DNA from: Citreicoccus inhibens
Lineage (GTDB): Bacteria > Myxococcota > Myxococcia > Myxococcales > Myxococcaceae
Direction of reading: 5' to 3'
DNA length: 64,000 bases
NCBI RefSeq assembly: GCF_019039035.1
Contig: NZ_JAHNZT010000005.1
Location: 186,001 to 250,000 of the forward strand
The notes below the pieces were generated by a model. It saw only the letters and a list, made by a program, of their open reading frames with translations, searched no databases and was not told the DNA's origin. Positions 16,751 through 24,677 of the stretch are shown in pieces. How positions within the stretch are numbered: the first letter of the stretch is position 1; every line of letters starts with the position of its first letter. Made by a program: the position numbers and the translations under genes.

Positions 16751-17962
16751 GTGGCGGAGCTGTCCCCTGGGGTCGATGCGGAGCGGGGGCCTCGGCTGCC
16801 CGCGAGCGTGCTGTGGGCCTTCGTCGTGCGGGTGGGCGTCATCCTCTGCCTGTTCGGCGGGTTCCACGCATACGTGGGCCTCCGGCTGTTCGCGGAGCCC
16901 GCGTGGCCCGCGCCCTGGACCCTGCTGGGCGAGCTGGCGCTGGGGGCGCTCTTCGTGATGCTGCCCGCGGGCATGCTGCTGGGGCGGCACGAGTCCTCTG
17001 GCGCCCTGCGCGTGCTCAAGTGGGTGGCCTTCATCTGGTTGGGCTCGCTGGGCGTGTTCTTCACCACCACGGTGGCCGCGGACCTGGTGGGCGCGGTGCT
17101 GCGCTGGACGGGCACCGTCACCGACCCGCAGGCCCTGGCGCGAGGCAAGGCGTTGGGCGTGCTGCTGACGGCGCTGCCCGCGGTGGGGTTCGCGTTCCTC
17201 ACCGCGCGCGGGCGGGCTCGGGTGGAGCGGGTGACGGTGCCCGTGGAGGGACTGGGCGCCGGCCTGAGCGGCCTGAAGGTGGTGCAGATCTCCGACATCC
17301 ACGTGGGCCCCACGCTGGACGGGAAGTGGCTGACGCGCGTGGTGGAGCAGGTGAACGCGCTCGCGCCGGACGTGGTGGCGGTGACGGGGGACCTGGTGGA
17401 CGGCAGCGTGGAGGCGCTGCGCGACGAGGTGGCGCCGCTCGCGGGGCTGCGCGCGAAGCTGGGCGTCTTCTACGTGACGGGGAATCACGAGTACTACCAC
17501 GGCGGCCGGGCCTGGGCCGCCGAGGTGGCGCGCCTGGGCCTCACGGTGCTGCGCAACGAGCACCGCGTGGTGGAGCGGGACGGGGCGCGGCTCGTCGTGG
17601 CCGGCGTCACCGACTACAACGCGGGAAGCATCGACCCCGAGCACGCGAGCCGTCCGGACCTCGCGCTGGCGGGCGCTCCGGCGGACGTGCCGCGCGTGCT
17701 GCTCGCGCACCAGCCGCGCTCGGCGCTGTCGCTCCAGGGCCTGCGGGTGGATCTCCAGCTCTCCGGCCACACCCACGGTGGCCAGGTGTTCCCCTTCATG
17801 TTCTTCGTGAAGCTCCAGCAGCCCGTGGTTCGCGGGCTTGCCCGAGTGGCCGGCGTTCGCGTCTACACCCACCGGGGCACCGGCTACTGGGGCCCGCCCC
17901 TGCGGCTCGGCCCCTCGCCGGAGATCGCCGAGCTGACCCTGGTCCCCACCCAGCCCCACTGA
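16751..17962 (+). CDS. membrane-anchored metallophosphoesterase
   Basis: A 403-residue protein: four hydrophobic helices in the first 150 residues, then a calcineurin-like phosphoesterase domain. The metal-binding blocks are all present: SDIHVGP, TGDLVDG, TGNHEYYHG, LAHQPRS and SGHTHGGQ. The GTG at 16751 has AAAGGG nine bases upstream; a GTG at 16745 is the alternative. The arrangement matches the YkuE/YaeI-type family, some members of which act on lipid phosphates such as UDP-diacylglucosamine-like or phospholipid substrates. The substrate here is unknown. Confidence 0.9.
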   Translation: MAELSPGVDAERGPRLPASVLWAFVVRVGVILCLFGGFHAYVGLRLFAEPAWPAPWTLLGELALGALFVMLPAGMLLGRHESSGALRVLKWVAFIWLGSLGVFFTTTVAADLVGAVLRWTGTVTDPQALARGKALGVLLTALPAVGFAFLTARGRARVERVTVPVEGLGAGLSGLKVVQISDIHVGPTLDGKWLTRVVEQVNALAPDVVAVTGDLVDGSVEALRDEVAPLAGLRAKLGVFYVTGNHEYYHGGRAWAAEVARLGLTVLRNEHRVVERDGARLVVAGVTDYNAGSIDPEHASRPDLALAGAPADVPRVLLAHQPRSALSLQGLRVDLQLSGHTHGGQVFPFMFFVKLQQPVVRGLARVAGVRVYTHRGTGYWGPPLRLGPSPEIAELTLVPTQPH

Positions 17963-17996
17963 GCAGGTCCCGACAGGGCATGGATTGAAGCAAAAC

Positions 17997-18025
17997 TTGA
18001 TATTTCCACTAATGCTGTCTACTCT
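17997..18025 (+). promoter_or_regulatory. candidate sigma-70 promoter
   Basis: TTGATA (17997-18002) and TACTCT (18020-18025) are 17 bases apart in a locally AT-rich stretch that contrasts with the surrounding high GC. The expected transcription start is at about 18032. It would drive the receiver-like gene and the coupled DUF4157-like gene. Confidence 0.5.
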
Positions 18026-18031
18026 TGGGGT

Positions 18032-18553
18032 GTGTCCACTGTTCCCCTCCCGTATGTGACCGCCCCCTCCCCGCTGACCCTCCCGCTGATGGGGGGGATG
18101 CTGCCTGGAGGATGGGAGCGGCCTGGGGTGGGGGTCCGGAACCGGGCTGGGTCAGGCGCGCCTCGGGTGATGGTGGTGTCCGAGCTGCCATTGATTCGAC
18201 TGGCGGTGGGGCGGGAGCTGGTCTCTCAGTGTGAGATGTTGCACGCGCTGGGGACGGCGTCCGCGGAGCGGCGGTTGGACGCGGGGGCCACGCCGGAGCT
18301 GCTGGTGCTGGACATGGATTGTACGGCGCGTCCCATCCTGGAAGGGTTCCTGGCCCGGCTGGTGGAGCGGGGCTTTGAGGGACCCCGCATCCTGTTGTCC
18401 GCTGGCTTCCGTACAGAGGCCGCCGCCCGGGTCCGGGCGTCATGCGTCACCCACTTCGCACTCGGTCGGCCCTGGCGCCCGGGCGAGCTGCGCCTGCTCG
18501 TGGAGTCGGTGCTTGGGATCTCCCGCTTTCCTGCCGCCGCACGCAGCCCATGA
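18032..18553 (+). CDS. degenerate response-regulator receiver protein
   Basis: The frame runs from a GTG at 18032 (173 residues). Only the part from about residue 45 looks like a protein domain: RVMVVSELPLIRLAVGREL, then LLVLDMDC with the phospho-acceptor aspartate, then ILLSAG and RPWRPGELRLL. This is a receiver fold in which the usual conserved lysine (K-P-F) has become G-R-P-W and the first acidic pair is missing, so normal phosphorylation is doubtful. The true start may be further in (ATG 18089, or ATG 18170 at MVVSELP); GTG 18032 would make a leaderless message from the promoter just upstream. The stop at 18553 overlaps an ATG (ATGA), see next entry. Confidence 0.5.
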   Translation: MSTVPLPYVTAPSPLTLPLMGGMLPGGWERPGVGVRNRAGSGAPRVMVVSELPLIRLAVGRELVSQCEMLHALGTASAERRLDAGATPELLVLDMDCTARPILEGFLARLVERGFEGPRILLSAGFRTEAAARVRASCVTHFALGRPWRPGELRLLVESVLGISRFPAAARSP

Positions 18554-18578
18554 AGGCCGGTCCGCGTCCCCGGTCTCG

Positions 18579-19334
18579 CTGACTGACCGGTGCCTGGACG
18601 CTGGGCATGGACTCGTCACGGGACTCATCAGCGCCTCGGCGGGCGCGGCGCGCAGCGCCATCTTCGCCCTGGCCTCGCTGGCGGGGGGCGTGGCCCGCTG
18701 CGCCTCGGGGCGCTCGCGCGAGGGGTTGCCCCAGCTGAAGCAGGGGCTGTGGCGGATGGCGCAGCTCCCCGTGGACGTGGTGTTGATGGTGAGCGTGCGG
18801 GTGCTGAGCGCCGCGCAGGTCCTCGCCGGCCTGGAGACCCTGGGCCGCCGCCTCACCGACGCCGAGGTGGCGCGGCTGCGTCCCATCTTCGGGGGCAGCC
18901 TGGACTACGGCGCCGTGCGCGTGAAGGAAGGTCCGCTGGGGCTCTTGGGCGTGACGGGCCGGGCCTTCGCGCACGGCGACACCGTCTTCCTGCCGCCGGG
19001 GGACTCGGCCGCGGACTTCGGGCTGCTCGTGCATGAGCTGACGCACGTGTGGCAGCACCAGCACGGGGGCACGGCCTACTTGAGCGCCGCGCTGCTCGCG
19101 CAATGCCTGGGGGATGGCTACGACTGGCGCAAGGCCGTCTCGCAGCGGCGGCGCTGGGCCGAGCTGAACCCCGAGCAGCAGGCGCAGCTCATCCAGGACG
19201 CGGTGGAGGCCCACCTGGTGCCGCCCGTCTCCGCGCCCACCGCGCAGGTGCGCCTGCGGGGCTGGTCCGACAGCGCGCTGTCCCTGCTGGACGAGGCCAT
19301 GGACTGCCTCTACGCCGGCCGCGGCGCGCCCTGA
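18579..19334 (+). CDS. DUF4157-like HExxH protein, start uncertain
   Basis: The frame ends at 19334 and holds an HExxH metallopeptidase-type motif in VHELTHVWQHQHGG, with the flanking YGAVRVKEG and VFLPPGD segments usual for DUF4157-like (eCIS-core) proteins. Similarity appears to begin near DAGHGLVTGLISASAG, but no ATG or GTG lies there in frame. The ATG at 18550, overlapping the previous stop, is in another frame and stops after ten codons. Possible starts are CTG 18579 (used here), TTG 18513 or the internal ATG 18756. A one-base frameshift between 18550 and 18580 would restore a normal coupled start. Function unknown; related domains occur in secreted toxin and contractile-injection-system proteins. 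Confidence 0.65.
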   Translation: MTDRCLDAGHGLVTGLISASAGAARSAIFALASLAGGVARCASGRSREGLPQLKQGLWRMAQLPVDVVLMVSVRVLSAAQVLAGLETLGRRLTDAEVARLRPIFGGSLDYGAVRVKEGPLGLLGVTGRAFAHGDTVFLPPGDSAADFGLLVHELTHVWQHQHGGTAYLSAALLAQCLGDGYDWRKAVSQRRRWAELNPEQQAQLIQDAVEAHLVPPVSAPTAQVRLRGWSDSALSLLDEAMDCLYAGRGAP

Positions 19335-19347
19335 GCTCCGAAACGAC

Positions 19348-19390
19348 TCCGGGGCCCCCGACTCGCATCGCGCGAGCCGGACGCCCCGGA
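19348..19390. terminator. bidirectional terminator-like hairpin
   Basis: TCCGGGGC (19348-19355) pairs perfectly with GCCCCGGA (19383-19390), and a smaller CTCGC/GCGAG stem sits inside the loop. It lies between the convergent stops at 19334 and 19417. Confidence 0.55.
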
Positions 19391-19416
19391 AGGACTGCGC
19401 TGCGGTGGACTCGCGC

Positions 19417-20094
19417 TCAGCCGCGGTACTGGTGCACCGACATGATGGGGTAGTTCATCGAGCTGAGGGTGATGCGCTGCGAGCCATCCGCGTTCACGTT
19501 GTTGGAGCCGATGAACTGGGGCTGGCCGTTCTTCCAGCCCGCGAACATCACCACGTGCTCGCCGCCGGGGGTCTTCATGCTGACCACGTCGCCCGGCTTG
19601 GCGTCCTGGAGGCTCACGCGCTTGAAGTTCGGGTCGCGGTCCAGGTTCGACTGGAGGCCGTACACCGAGTTGTTGTGCTGGCTGTTGCTGATCTGCCCCG
19701 CCTGCTCCAGGCACGCGGAGACGAAGTTGGCGCAGTTGACGTCGTTGGGAATCCCGTCGTCCATGTCCGAGCCCACGCCCGTGGTCTCCAGCTTCAGGGA
19801 GCCGGCGTTCTTGCCGAGCTGCGCCTGGGCGATGTCGAACGGGCTGCCCTTGGGACCCTTGGTGCCGGGGCCGGAGTTGATGGGGCCGGAGCCGTCGATG
19901 TTGCCCGAGCCGCTCGGACGCAGCGACGGGGAGTCGAAGCCGTCCTTGCTGCCCGGGATGTTCAGGGACTTGCCCGCGTAGATGAGGTCGGCGTTCTGGA
20001 TCTGCGGATTGGCCTTCATCAGCGCGCCGACGCTGGTGTTGTAGCGCTGGGCGAGGGCGGACAAGGTGTCGCCGGACTTGATCTTGATGCTCAC
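19417..20094 (-). CDS. LysM domain plus NlpC/CHAP-like amidase
   Basis: A 225-residue protein. Residues 1-48 are a LysM peptidoglycan-binding motif (IKIKSGDTLSALAQRYNTSV ending in NADLIYAGKSLNIP). A Ser/Gly/Pro linker follows to about residue 90. The C-terminal domain carries a candidate catalytic cysteine in DVNCANFVSACL and histidine in GGEHVVMFAGW, the Cys-His order of NlpC/P60 and CHAP peptidases that cut cell-wall peptides. The GTG at 20094 has a GGAG site six bases upstream and gives the family's usual beginning; a start at 20136 adds 14 unrelated residues. No signal peptide is visible, so export may use another route. Confidence 0.82.
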   Translation of the reverse strand: MSIKIKSGDTLSALAQRYNTSVGALMKANPQIQNADLIYAGKSLNIPGSKDGFDSPSLRPSGSGNIDGSGPINSGPGTKGPKGSPFDIAQAQLGKNAGSLKLETTGVGSDMDDGIPNDVNCANFVSACLEQAGQISNSQHNNSVYGLQSNLDRDPNFKRVSLQDAKPGDVVSMKTPGGEHVVMFAGWKNGQPQFIGSNNVNADGSQRITLSSMNYPIMSVHQYRG

Positions 20095-20195
20095 AGGGGG
20101 CTCCGGGGAGAGAGAGCGATGGCGGTCAGTTACCAATTGCTGCGATTGTTTTCATTCTCTGAGATGGCGCGGCTTTGTTGCGTCCCGCGACGGAT

Positions 20196-20223
20196 TTGTC
20201 ACCGGATCAGCTGGGACTGTAAA
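20196..20223 (+). promoter_or_regulatory. candidate promoter of the phosphatase gene
   Basis: TTGTCA (20196-20201) and TGTAAA (20218-20223) with a 16-base spacer, in a stretch less GC-rich than its surroundings. Transcription would begin about 30 bases ahead of the ATG at 20262. Confidence 0.42.
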
Positions 20224-20261
20224 ACTCGCGAGGTGGCGGGGCTGGCCCTAGGTTGTGAGGC

Positions 20262-20816
20262 ATGAGCCCGTCGCGTTGGAAGCTGAACCTCGATTGGGTG
20301 ACGCCTTCGCTCGCGGTGGGGGGCCGCTTCCCCATCGAGGCGGCGGACCACCTGGCCCGGAACCTCGGCATCTCCGCCATCGTGGACGTGCGCGGCGAGG
20401 CCCGTGACGACGAGCGCGCCCTGCGCGAGCACGGCATCGCGTTCCTGCACCTGCCCGCCCAGGACCTCGGAGCGCTCCGCCTGGAACGCCTGGACGACGG
20501 CGTGGCCTGGGTGGCCGAGCGACTGGCGCGCGGAGAGAAGGTGCTCATCCACTGCGAGCACGGCGTGGGCCGCAGCGCGCTGCTGGCGCTGTGCGTCATG
20601 GTGGCGCGAGGCGAGGCGCCGCTGGAGGCCCTGGCGAACGCGAAGGCGCGGCGGTGGCAGGTGTCGCCCAGTGAGACGCAGCTGAGGGCCTTCCGCGCGT
20701 GGACGGCGCGGTGGCGCGAGGGGCACGCGGTGTCCTGGGCGGTGCCGTCGGTGGAGGCCCTGGCGGAGCGGGCCTACAGTCACCTGCGCCACCCACCCCC
20801 GGCCGAAGAGTCCTGA
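20262..20816 (+). CDS. dual-specificity protein phosphatase family protein
   Basis: A 184-residue cysteine phosphatase. The signature HCEHGVGRS places the nucleophile at C98, the phosphate-binding R104 and S105. A candidate general acid is D42 in IVDVRGEARDD or the aspartate in PAQDLG. It is clearly a paralogue of the phosphatase at 34745-35329: both share HCEHGVGR, the AVIDLR/AIVDVR block and a common ending (SETQLRAF / NDRQLRGL). Substrate may be protein, nucleotide or lipid phosphate. Same strand as the TIGR00300 gene 80 bases downstream. Confidence 0.85.
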   Translation: MSPSRWKLNLDWVTPSLAVGGRFPIEAADHLARNLGISAIVDVRGEARDDERALREHGIAFLHLPAQDLGALRLERLDDGVAWVAERLARGEKVLIHCEHGVGRSALLALCVMVARGEAPLEALANAKARRWQVSPSETQLRAFRAWTARWREGHAVSWAVPSVEALAERAYSHLRHPPPAEES

Positions 20817-20896
20817 AGGACGCGCGAGGGTGGAGTGCGGGACGGGGGCGCGTCGCGGCGCTTGAACGGTGCGGAGGGGCCGCGCATGGTGGCGCG

Positions 20897-21985
20897 GTGA
20901 CCTCCATCGCTCATCCTGATTTCTCGGCCGCGCGGTTCGCGCAGTTCCCGGACGCGCGCTTCGAGCCGGCGCCCGCGGACGGCGTCCTGCCCGAGGGCTT
21001 CTTCACCACCACCAACCTGCCCACGTACGTGCGGCTGCAAGGGCAGTGGCGCATGCCGCGCGAGCCGCGCATGGACGGCGCGCTGGTGCTGGACGCGCAG
21101 GGCGCGCTCTGGGTCCGCGAGGGACGCCGCGTGCGCGCGGGCGAGCGCGTGGTGGTGGGGCGCGCGGAGGACGGCAGCGAGGGCGTCTTCGTGAACATGG
21201 CGTACCTCACCGAGGGCGGCGAGGGTGAGTTCAAGTTCATGACGTCCGAGGTGTCGCGCGAGAAGCCCATCGACTACGCGCACATGGCCCGGCTGCTGGT
21301 GGAGGAGCGCGAGCGCGGCGGCTATCCCGTGTGGGTGACGGGGCCGGCGCTGGTGCACTCGCGGGCGCGCGCGGACATGACGTGGTTCATCGAGAACGGC
21401 TTCGTGGGCGCGCTCCTGGCGGGCAACGCGGTGGCGGTGCACGACATCGAGGCGTCCATCTACGGCACCACGCTGGGCATGAGCGGCTCGGGCGAGGCGA
21501 CGTCGGGCGGCCACGGCCTGCACATGCGCGCCATCAACAAGGTGCGCGCGGCGGGCTCCATCGCGGCGGCGGTGAAGGCGGGCGTCATCACCAACGGCAT
21601 CATGCACGCGTGCGTGACGCGCAACGTGCCCTTCGTCCTCACCGGCTCCATCCGGGATGACGGCCCGCTGCCGGACGTGGTGACGGACAACCTGGCCGCG
21701 CAGGACGCCATGCGCCGCCACGCGGTGAAGGCCACCCTGGCGGTGCTCATCGCCACGGCGCTGCACGCCATCGCCACGGGCAACATGCTGCCCGCGTTCG
21801 TCACCGAGTCGGACGGCGCGCTGCGCGAGCTGCCCACCATCTGCGTGGACTCGTCCGAGTTCGTGGTGAGCAAGCTGAAGGACCGGGGCACGCATCAGGC
21901 CTTCGGCGTGGTGACCAACGCCCAGGACTTCATGCACATCCTCCGGCTCTACGTGGAGCGCGAGCTGGCGGCCCGCGCTCGCTGA
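20897..21985 (+). CDS. TIGR00300 (LOR/SDH conserved region) protein
   Basis: A 362-residue protein from GTG 20897. It matches the TIGR00300 family, called the LOR/SDH conserved region because the same unit occurs in plant lysine-degradation fusion enzymes. Visible blocks: NMAYLTEGGEGEFKFMTSEV, VWVTGPALVHSRA, a glycine-rich GNAVAVHDIEASIYGTTLGM run, and ITNGIMHACVTRNVPFVLTGSIRDDGPLPD. An archaeal family member has ornithine cyclodeaminase activity and the domain forms the C-terminal part of cyanobacterial ArgZ/AgrE; whether this copy does the same is inference. Confidence 0.85.
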   Translation: MTSIAHPDFSAARFAQFPDARFEPAPADGVLPEGFFTTTNLPTYVRLQGQWRMPREPRMDGALVLDAQGALWVREGRRVRAGERVVVGRAEDGSEGVFVNMAYLTEGGEGEFKFMTSEVSREKPIDYAHMARLLVEERERGGYPVWVTGPALVHSRARADMTWFIENGFVGALLAGNAVAVHDIEASIYGTTLGMSGSGEATSGGHGLHMRAINKVRAAGSIAAAVKAGVITNGIMHACVTRNVPFVLTGSIRDDGPLPDVVTDNLAAQDAMRRHAVKATLAVLIATALHAIATGNMLPAFVTESDGALRELPTICVDSSEFVVSKLKDRGTHQAFGVVTNAQDFMHILRLYVERELAARAR

Positions 21986-21994
21986 CGCCTCCTG

Positions 21995-22027
21995 CGCGCG
22001 GCGGCTCGACCTTGCGAGCGCCGCGCG
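21995..22027. terminator. bidirectional terminator hairpin
   Basis: CGCGCGGCGGCTCG (21995-22008) pairs with CGAGCGCCGCGCG (22015-22027), one base bulged, 6-base loop. It lies between the convergent stops at 21985 and 22044. Confidence 0.65.
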
Positions 22028-22043
22028 CGGAAGACTCAGGCCC

Positions 22044-23858
22044 TCAGTACGACTCCTCGGGCACGTCCATCAGGTCCAGGTTGCCGCGCTCCACCATGCG
22101 CGCGGCGTGGGCGATGCCGGGCAGCACCTCGTGGCAGAACCACCGGGCGCTGGCCACCTTGCCGGCGTAGAAGGCCTTGTCGCCGGGGTTCTCCTTCATC
22201 CGCTCCAGCGCCACGCCGGCGTGCCGCACCAGCAGCCAGCCCATCACCACCTCGGCCACGGCGAACAGCACGCGGTTGCCCTGCAGGCCCACGTGGTAGA
22301 CGGACTCGCCCAGCTTGCCCATCAGCGTGCCGAGCATCATCTCGAGCTGGCCGAGCGCCTCGCCCAGCGCCTCGCGCTCGGACTTCAGCTCGGCGCCGCC
22401 CTCGTCTCCCTCGGCCGTCTGCCGCACCTTCGCGAGCAGCCCCTGGAGCGTGGCGCCACCGTCGCGCGCCACCTTGCGCATCAAGAGGTCGAGCGCCTGG
22501 ATGTGCGTGGTGCCCTCGTAGAGCGTGTCGATCTTCTGGTCCCGGATGTACTGCTCCACCGGGTAGTCCTGCAGGTAGCCCGAGCCGCCGTGCACCTGCA
22601 GCGAGAGCGCGAGCAGCTCGTACGACTTCTCCGAGCAGTAGCCCTTCACCAACGGCAGGAGCATGTCGTTGAGGACGTCCGCCTCGCCGGCCTCGGTGGC
22701 GCGGTGGCCGCCCATGCGCTCCACCTGGTCCTGGATGGACGCGGTGTAGAGGCACAGCGCGCGCATGCCCTCGGCGTGGGCCTTCTGCGCCATCAGCATG
22801 CGGCGCACGTCCGGGTGCTGGAAGACGGGCACGCGCGGCGCGGACTTGTCGCGCGCCTTCATCAGGTCCGCGCCCTGCAGGCGCTCCTTGGAGAAGGCCA
22901 GCGCGCGCATGTAGCCCGCGGACAGCGCGGACATGGACTTGACGCCCACCGCCATGCGCGCCTGCTCGATGACGTGGAACATCTGGCGGATGCCGTCATG
23001 CACCTCGCCCACGAGGAGGCCGCGCGCCGGCTTGCCGTCGCCGAACGTCAGCTCGCAGGTGACGGAGCCCTTGAGCCCCATCTTCTTCTCGAGCTTGGTG
23101 CACACCACGCCGTTCAGCTCGCCCAGGTTGCCCTGCTCGTCCACCCAGTACTTGGGCACGATGAAGAGGGACAGGCCCTTGGTGCCCGGCGCCGCGCCCT
23201 CGGGGCGGGCCAGCACCATGTGGATGACGTTCTCGGACATGTCCGAGTCGCCGTTGGTGATGAAGCGCTTGACGCCCTCAATCTCCCAGAGGTCGCCCTC
23301 CACGTGCCGCGCCTTCGTGCGCGCCGCGCCCACGTCGCTGCCGGCGTCCGGCTCGGTGAGCACCATGGTGCCACCCCAGCGCTTGTCCAGGATGTGCGGC
23401 AGGAAGCGGCGCTTCTGCGACTCGGTGCCCAGCCGGTCGATGATGCGCGCCATCAGGTTGCCCAGCGTGTAGAAGGCCAGCGACGCGTTGGCGCCCACCA
23501 GCAGCTCGAACGCGGCCCAGCCCAGCGTCGGCGGCGCGCCCATGCCGCCCAGGTGCGGCGGCTGCTCCAGCAGGTGCATGCCCGCGTCGTAGCAGGCCGT
23601 CATGCCGCGCTTGAGTCCCGGCGGCAGCGTCACCACGCCGTTCTCCAGCTTCGGCGGGTTGTGCTCCGCCTCGTCGAAGCTCGTCGCCAGCTCCTCCGTG
23701 CACAGCTTGGCGAACATCTCCAGCATCTGCCGCGCCGCCGTCTCGTCCAGGTCGCCAAAGGGCGCGTGGCCCAGCGAGGTCCTCCCGATGTCGAGGAACT
23801 CGAAGAGGTTGAACTGGAGGTCGCGGAGGTTGGGCGTGTAGTGGTGCGACGACGACAT
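22044..23858 (-). CDS. acyl-CoA dehydrogenase (about 600-residue form)
   Basis: A 604-residue flavoprotein of the long acyl-CoA dehydrogenase type used in beta-oxidation. FAD/substrate blocks are present: GTMVLTEPDAGSDVG, WEIEGVKRFITNGD, LGELNGVVCTKLEKKMGLKGS and QVHGGSGYLQDYPVEQYIRDQKIDTLYEGTTHIQ split across the active site; the glutamate in LYEGTTHIQ is the usual base position. A C-terminal helical region of about 130 residues beyond the core is normal for this longer group. ATG 23858 begins MSSSHHYTPNLRD; the upstream in-frame start at 23888 is not favoured. Confidence 0.93.
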   Translation of the reverse strand: MSSSHHYTPNLRDLQFNLFEFLDIGRTSLGHAPFGDLDETAARQMLEMFAKLCTEELATSFDEAEHNPPKLENGVVTLPPGLKRGMTACYDAGMHLLEQPPHLGGMGAPPTLGWAAFELLVGANASLAFYTLGNLMARIIDRLGTESQKRRFLPHILDKRWGGTMVLTEPDAGSDVGAARTKARHVEGDLWEIEGVKRFITNGDSDMSENVIHMVLARPEGAAPGTKGLSLFIVPKYWVDEQGNLGELNGVVCTKLEKKMGLKGSVTCELTFGDGKPARGLLVGEVHDGIRQMFHVIEQARMAVGVKSMSALSAGYMRALAFSKERLQGADLMKARDKSAPRVPVFQHPDVRRMLMAQKAHAEGMRALCLYTASIQDQVERMGGHRATEAGEADVLNDMLLPLVKGYCSEKSYELLALSLQVHGGSGYLQDYPVEQYIRDQKIDTLYEGTTHIQALDLLMRKVARDGGATLQGLLAKVRQTAEGDEGGAELKSEREALGEALGQLEMMLGTLMGKLGESVYHVGLQGNRVLFAVAEVVMGWLLVRHAGVALERMKENPGDKAFYAGKVASARWFCHEVLPGIAHAARMVERGNLDLMDVPEESY

Positions 23859-23951
23859 CTCAGGCTCCTCACGACCCCGCGGACGCACCGCGCGGGCCGG
23901 GTTCGGGGGATTCCAGAAGGGCCCCGAGGCTACCCGAGATTGATTCGTGAG

Positions 23952-24620
23952 TCAGAGCGCCGCGCCGCCCGGGGCGACCACGTCCCACCAGCCGAACCAC
24001 ATGGTGCGCTGCTCGGTGAGGTGCACCCAGCCGGGGGCGTGCGCGTAGGCGCGGGGCATCAAGCCGGCTTGCGTCAAGGCGCGGGCGGTCTCCTCGAAGG
24101 AGTACAGGTTCAAGGTGACCTGGGGGCCCGCGGTGGGGATGACGCGCGTGGCGGACGTGTGCGCCTCCAGGCCCGGGCGCCGCTCCAGGAGGGTGAGGAG
24201 CATTCGTCCCCCGGGCTTCAGGGCGGCGGCGAAGTTCCCGAGCACGCGCGGCAGGTCATGGCAGAAGTCGAGACAGCCGATGGCGAGCGCGACGTCGAAG
24301 CGGCCCAGCTCCGCGGGCACGGGCTGGTGGTAGCTGTGCACGCGCCACGTTCCGGTGGGGCGCGCGCGTCGGGCCAGCGCCAGCATCTCGGGGGAGAGGT
24401 CCAGGCCCACCACGTCCACCGAGGACGCCAGCGCGCGCGTGTGCGGGCCGGGGCCGCAGCCCACGTCGAGCACGCGGCATCCTGGCGTCACCGCGTCGTC
24501 GAGGAAGCGCTCCACCCGGTCGCCGTAGCGGTGCAGCACCGGGAAGAGCGCCTCATAGGCGGGGGCGATCTCCTCGTACACCTGCCGCACGGCGTCTTCC
24601 TGCTGCGCATCCCGGGACAT
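23952..24620 (-). CDS. class I SAM-dependent methyltransferase
   Basis: A 222-residue methyltransferase. Motif I VLDVGCGPGPHT lies near residues 50-61, followed by VVGLDLSPEML, GRFDVALAIGCLDFCHDLP and LKPGGRMLLTLLERR. The N-terminal VRQVYEEIAPAYEALFP is the usual lid of small-molecule methyltransferases of this type. Substrate unknown. It reads toward the acyl-CoA dehydrogenase gene on the same strand, 93 bases away, but common transcription is only possible. Confidence 0.85.
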   Translation of the reverse strand: MSRDAQQEDAVRQVYEEIAPAYEALFPVLHRYGDRVERFLDDAVTPGCRVLDVGCGPGPHTRALASSVDVVGLDLSPEMLALARRARPTGTWRVHSYHQPVPAELGRFDVALAIGCLDFCHDLPRVLGNFAAALKPGGRMLLTLLERRPGLEAHTSATRVIPTAGPQVTLNLYSFEETARALTQAGLMPRAYAHAPGWVHLTEQRTMWFGWWDVVAPGGAAL

Positions 24621-24677
24621 GCGGGGCTCACGGTAGCACGGCCCCCGTGCGCGCCCTGGCGCGGTGAGGCCGCGTGT

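Noticed and set aside
16568-17959. Extension of the secreted hypothetical protein upstream to 17959
   Set aside because: The extension lies opposite the metallophosphoesterase and lacks similarity, while the signal peptide at 16567 gives a clear start.
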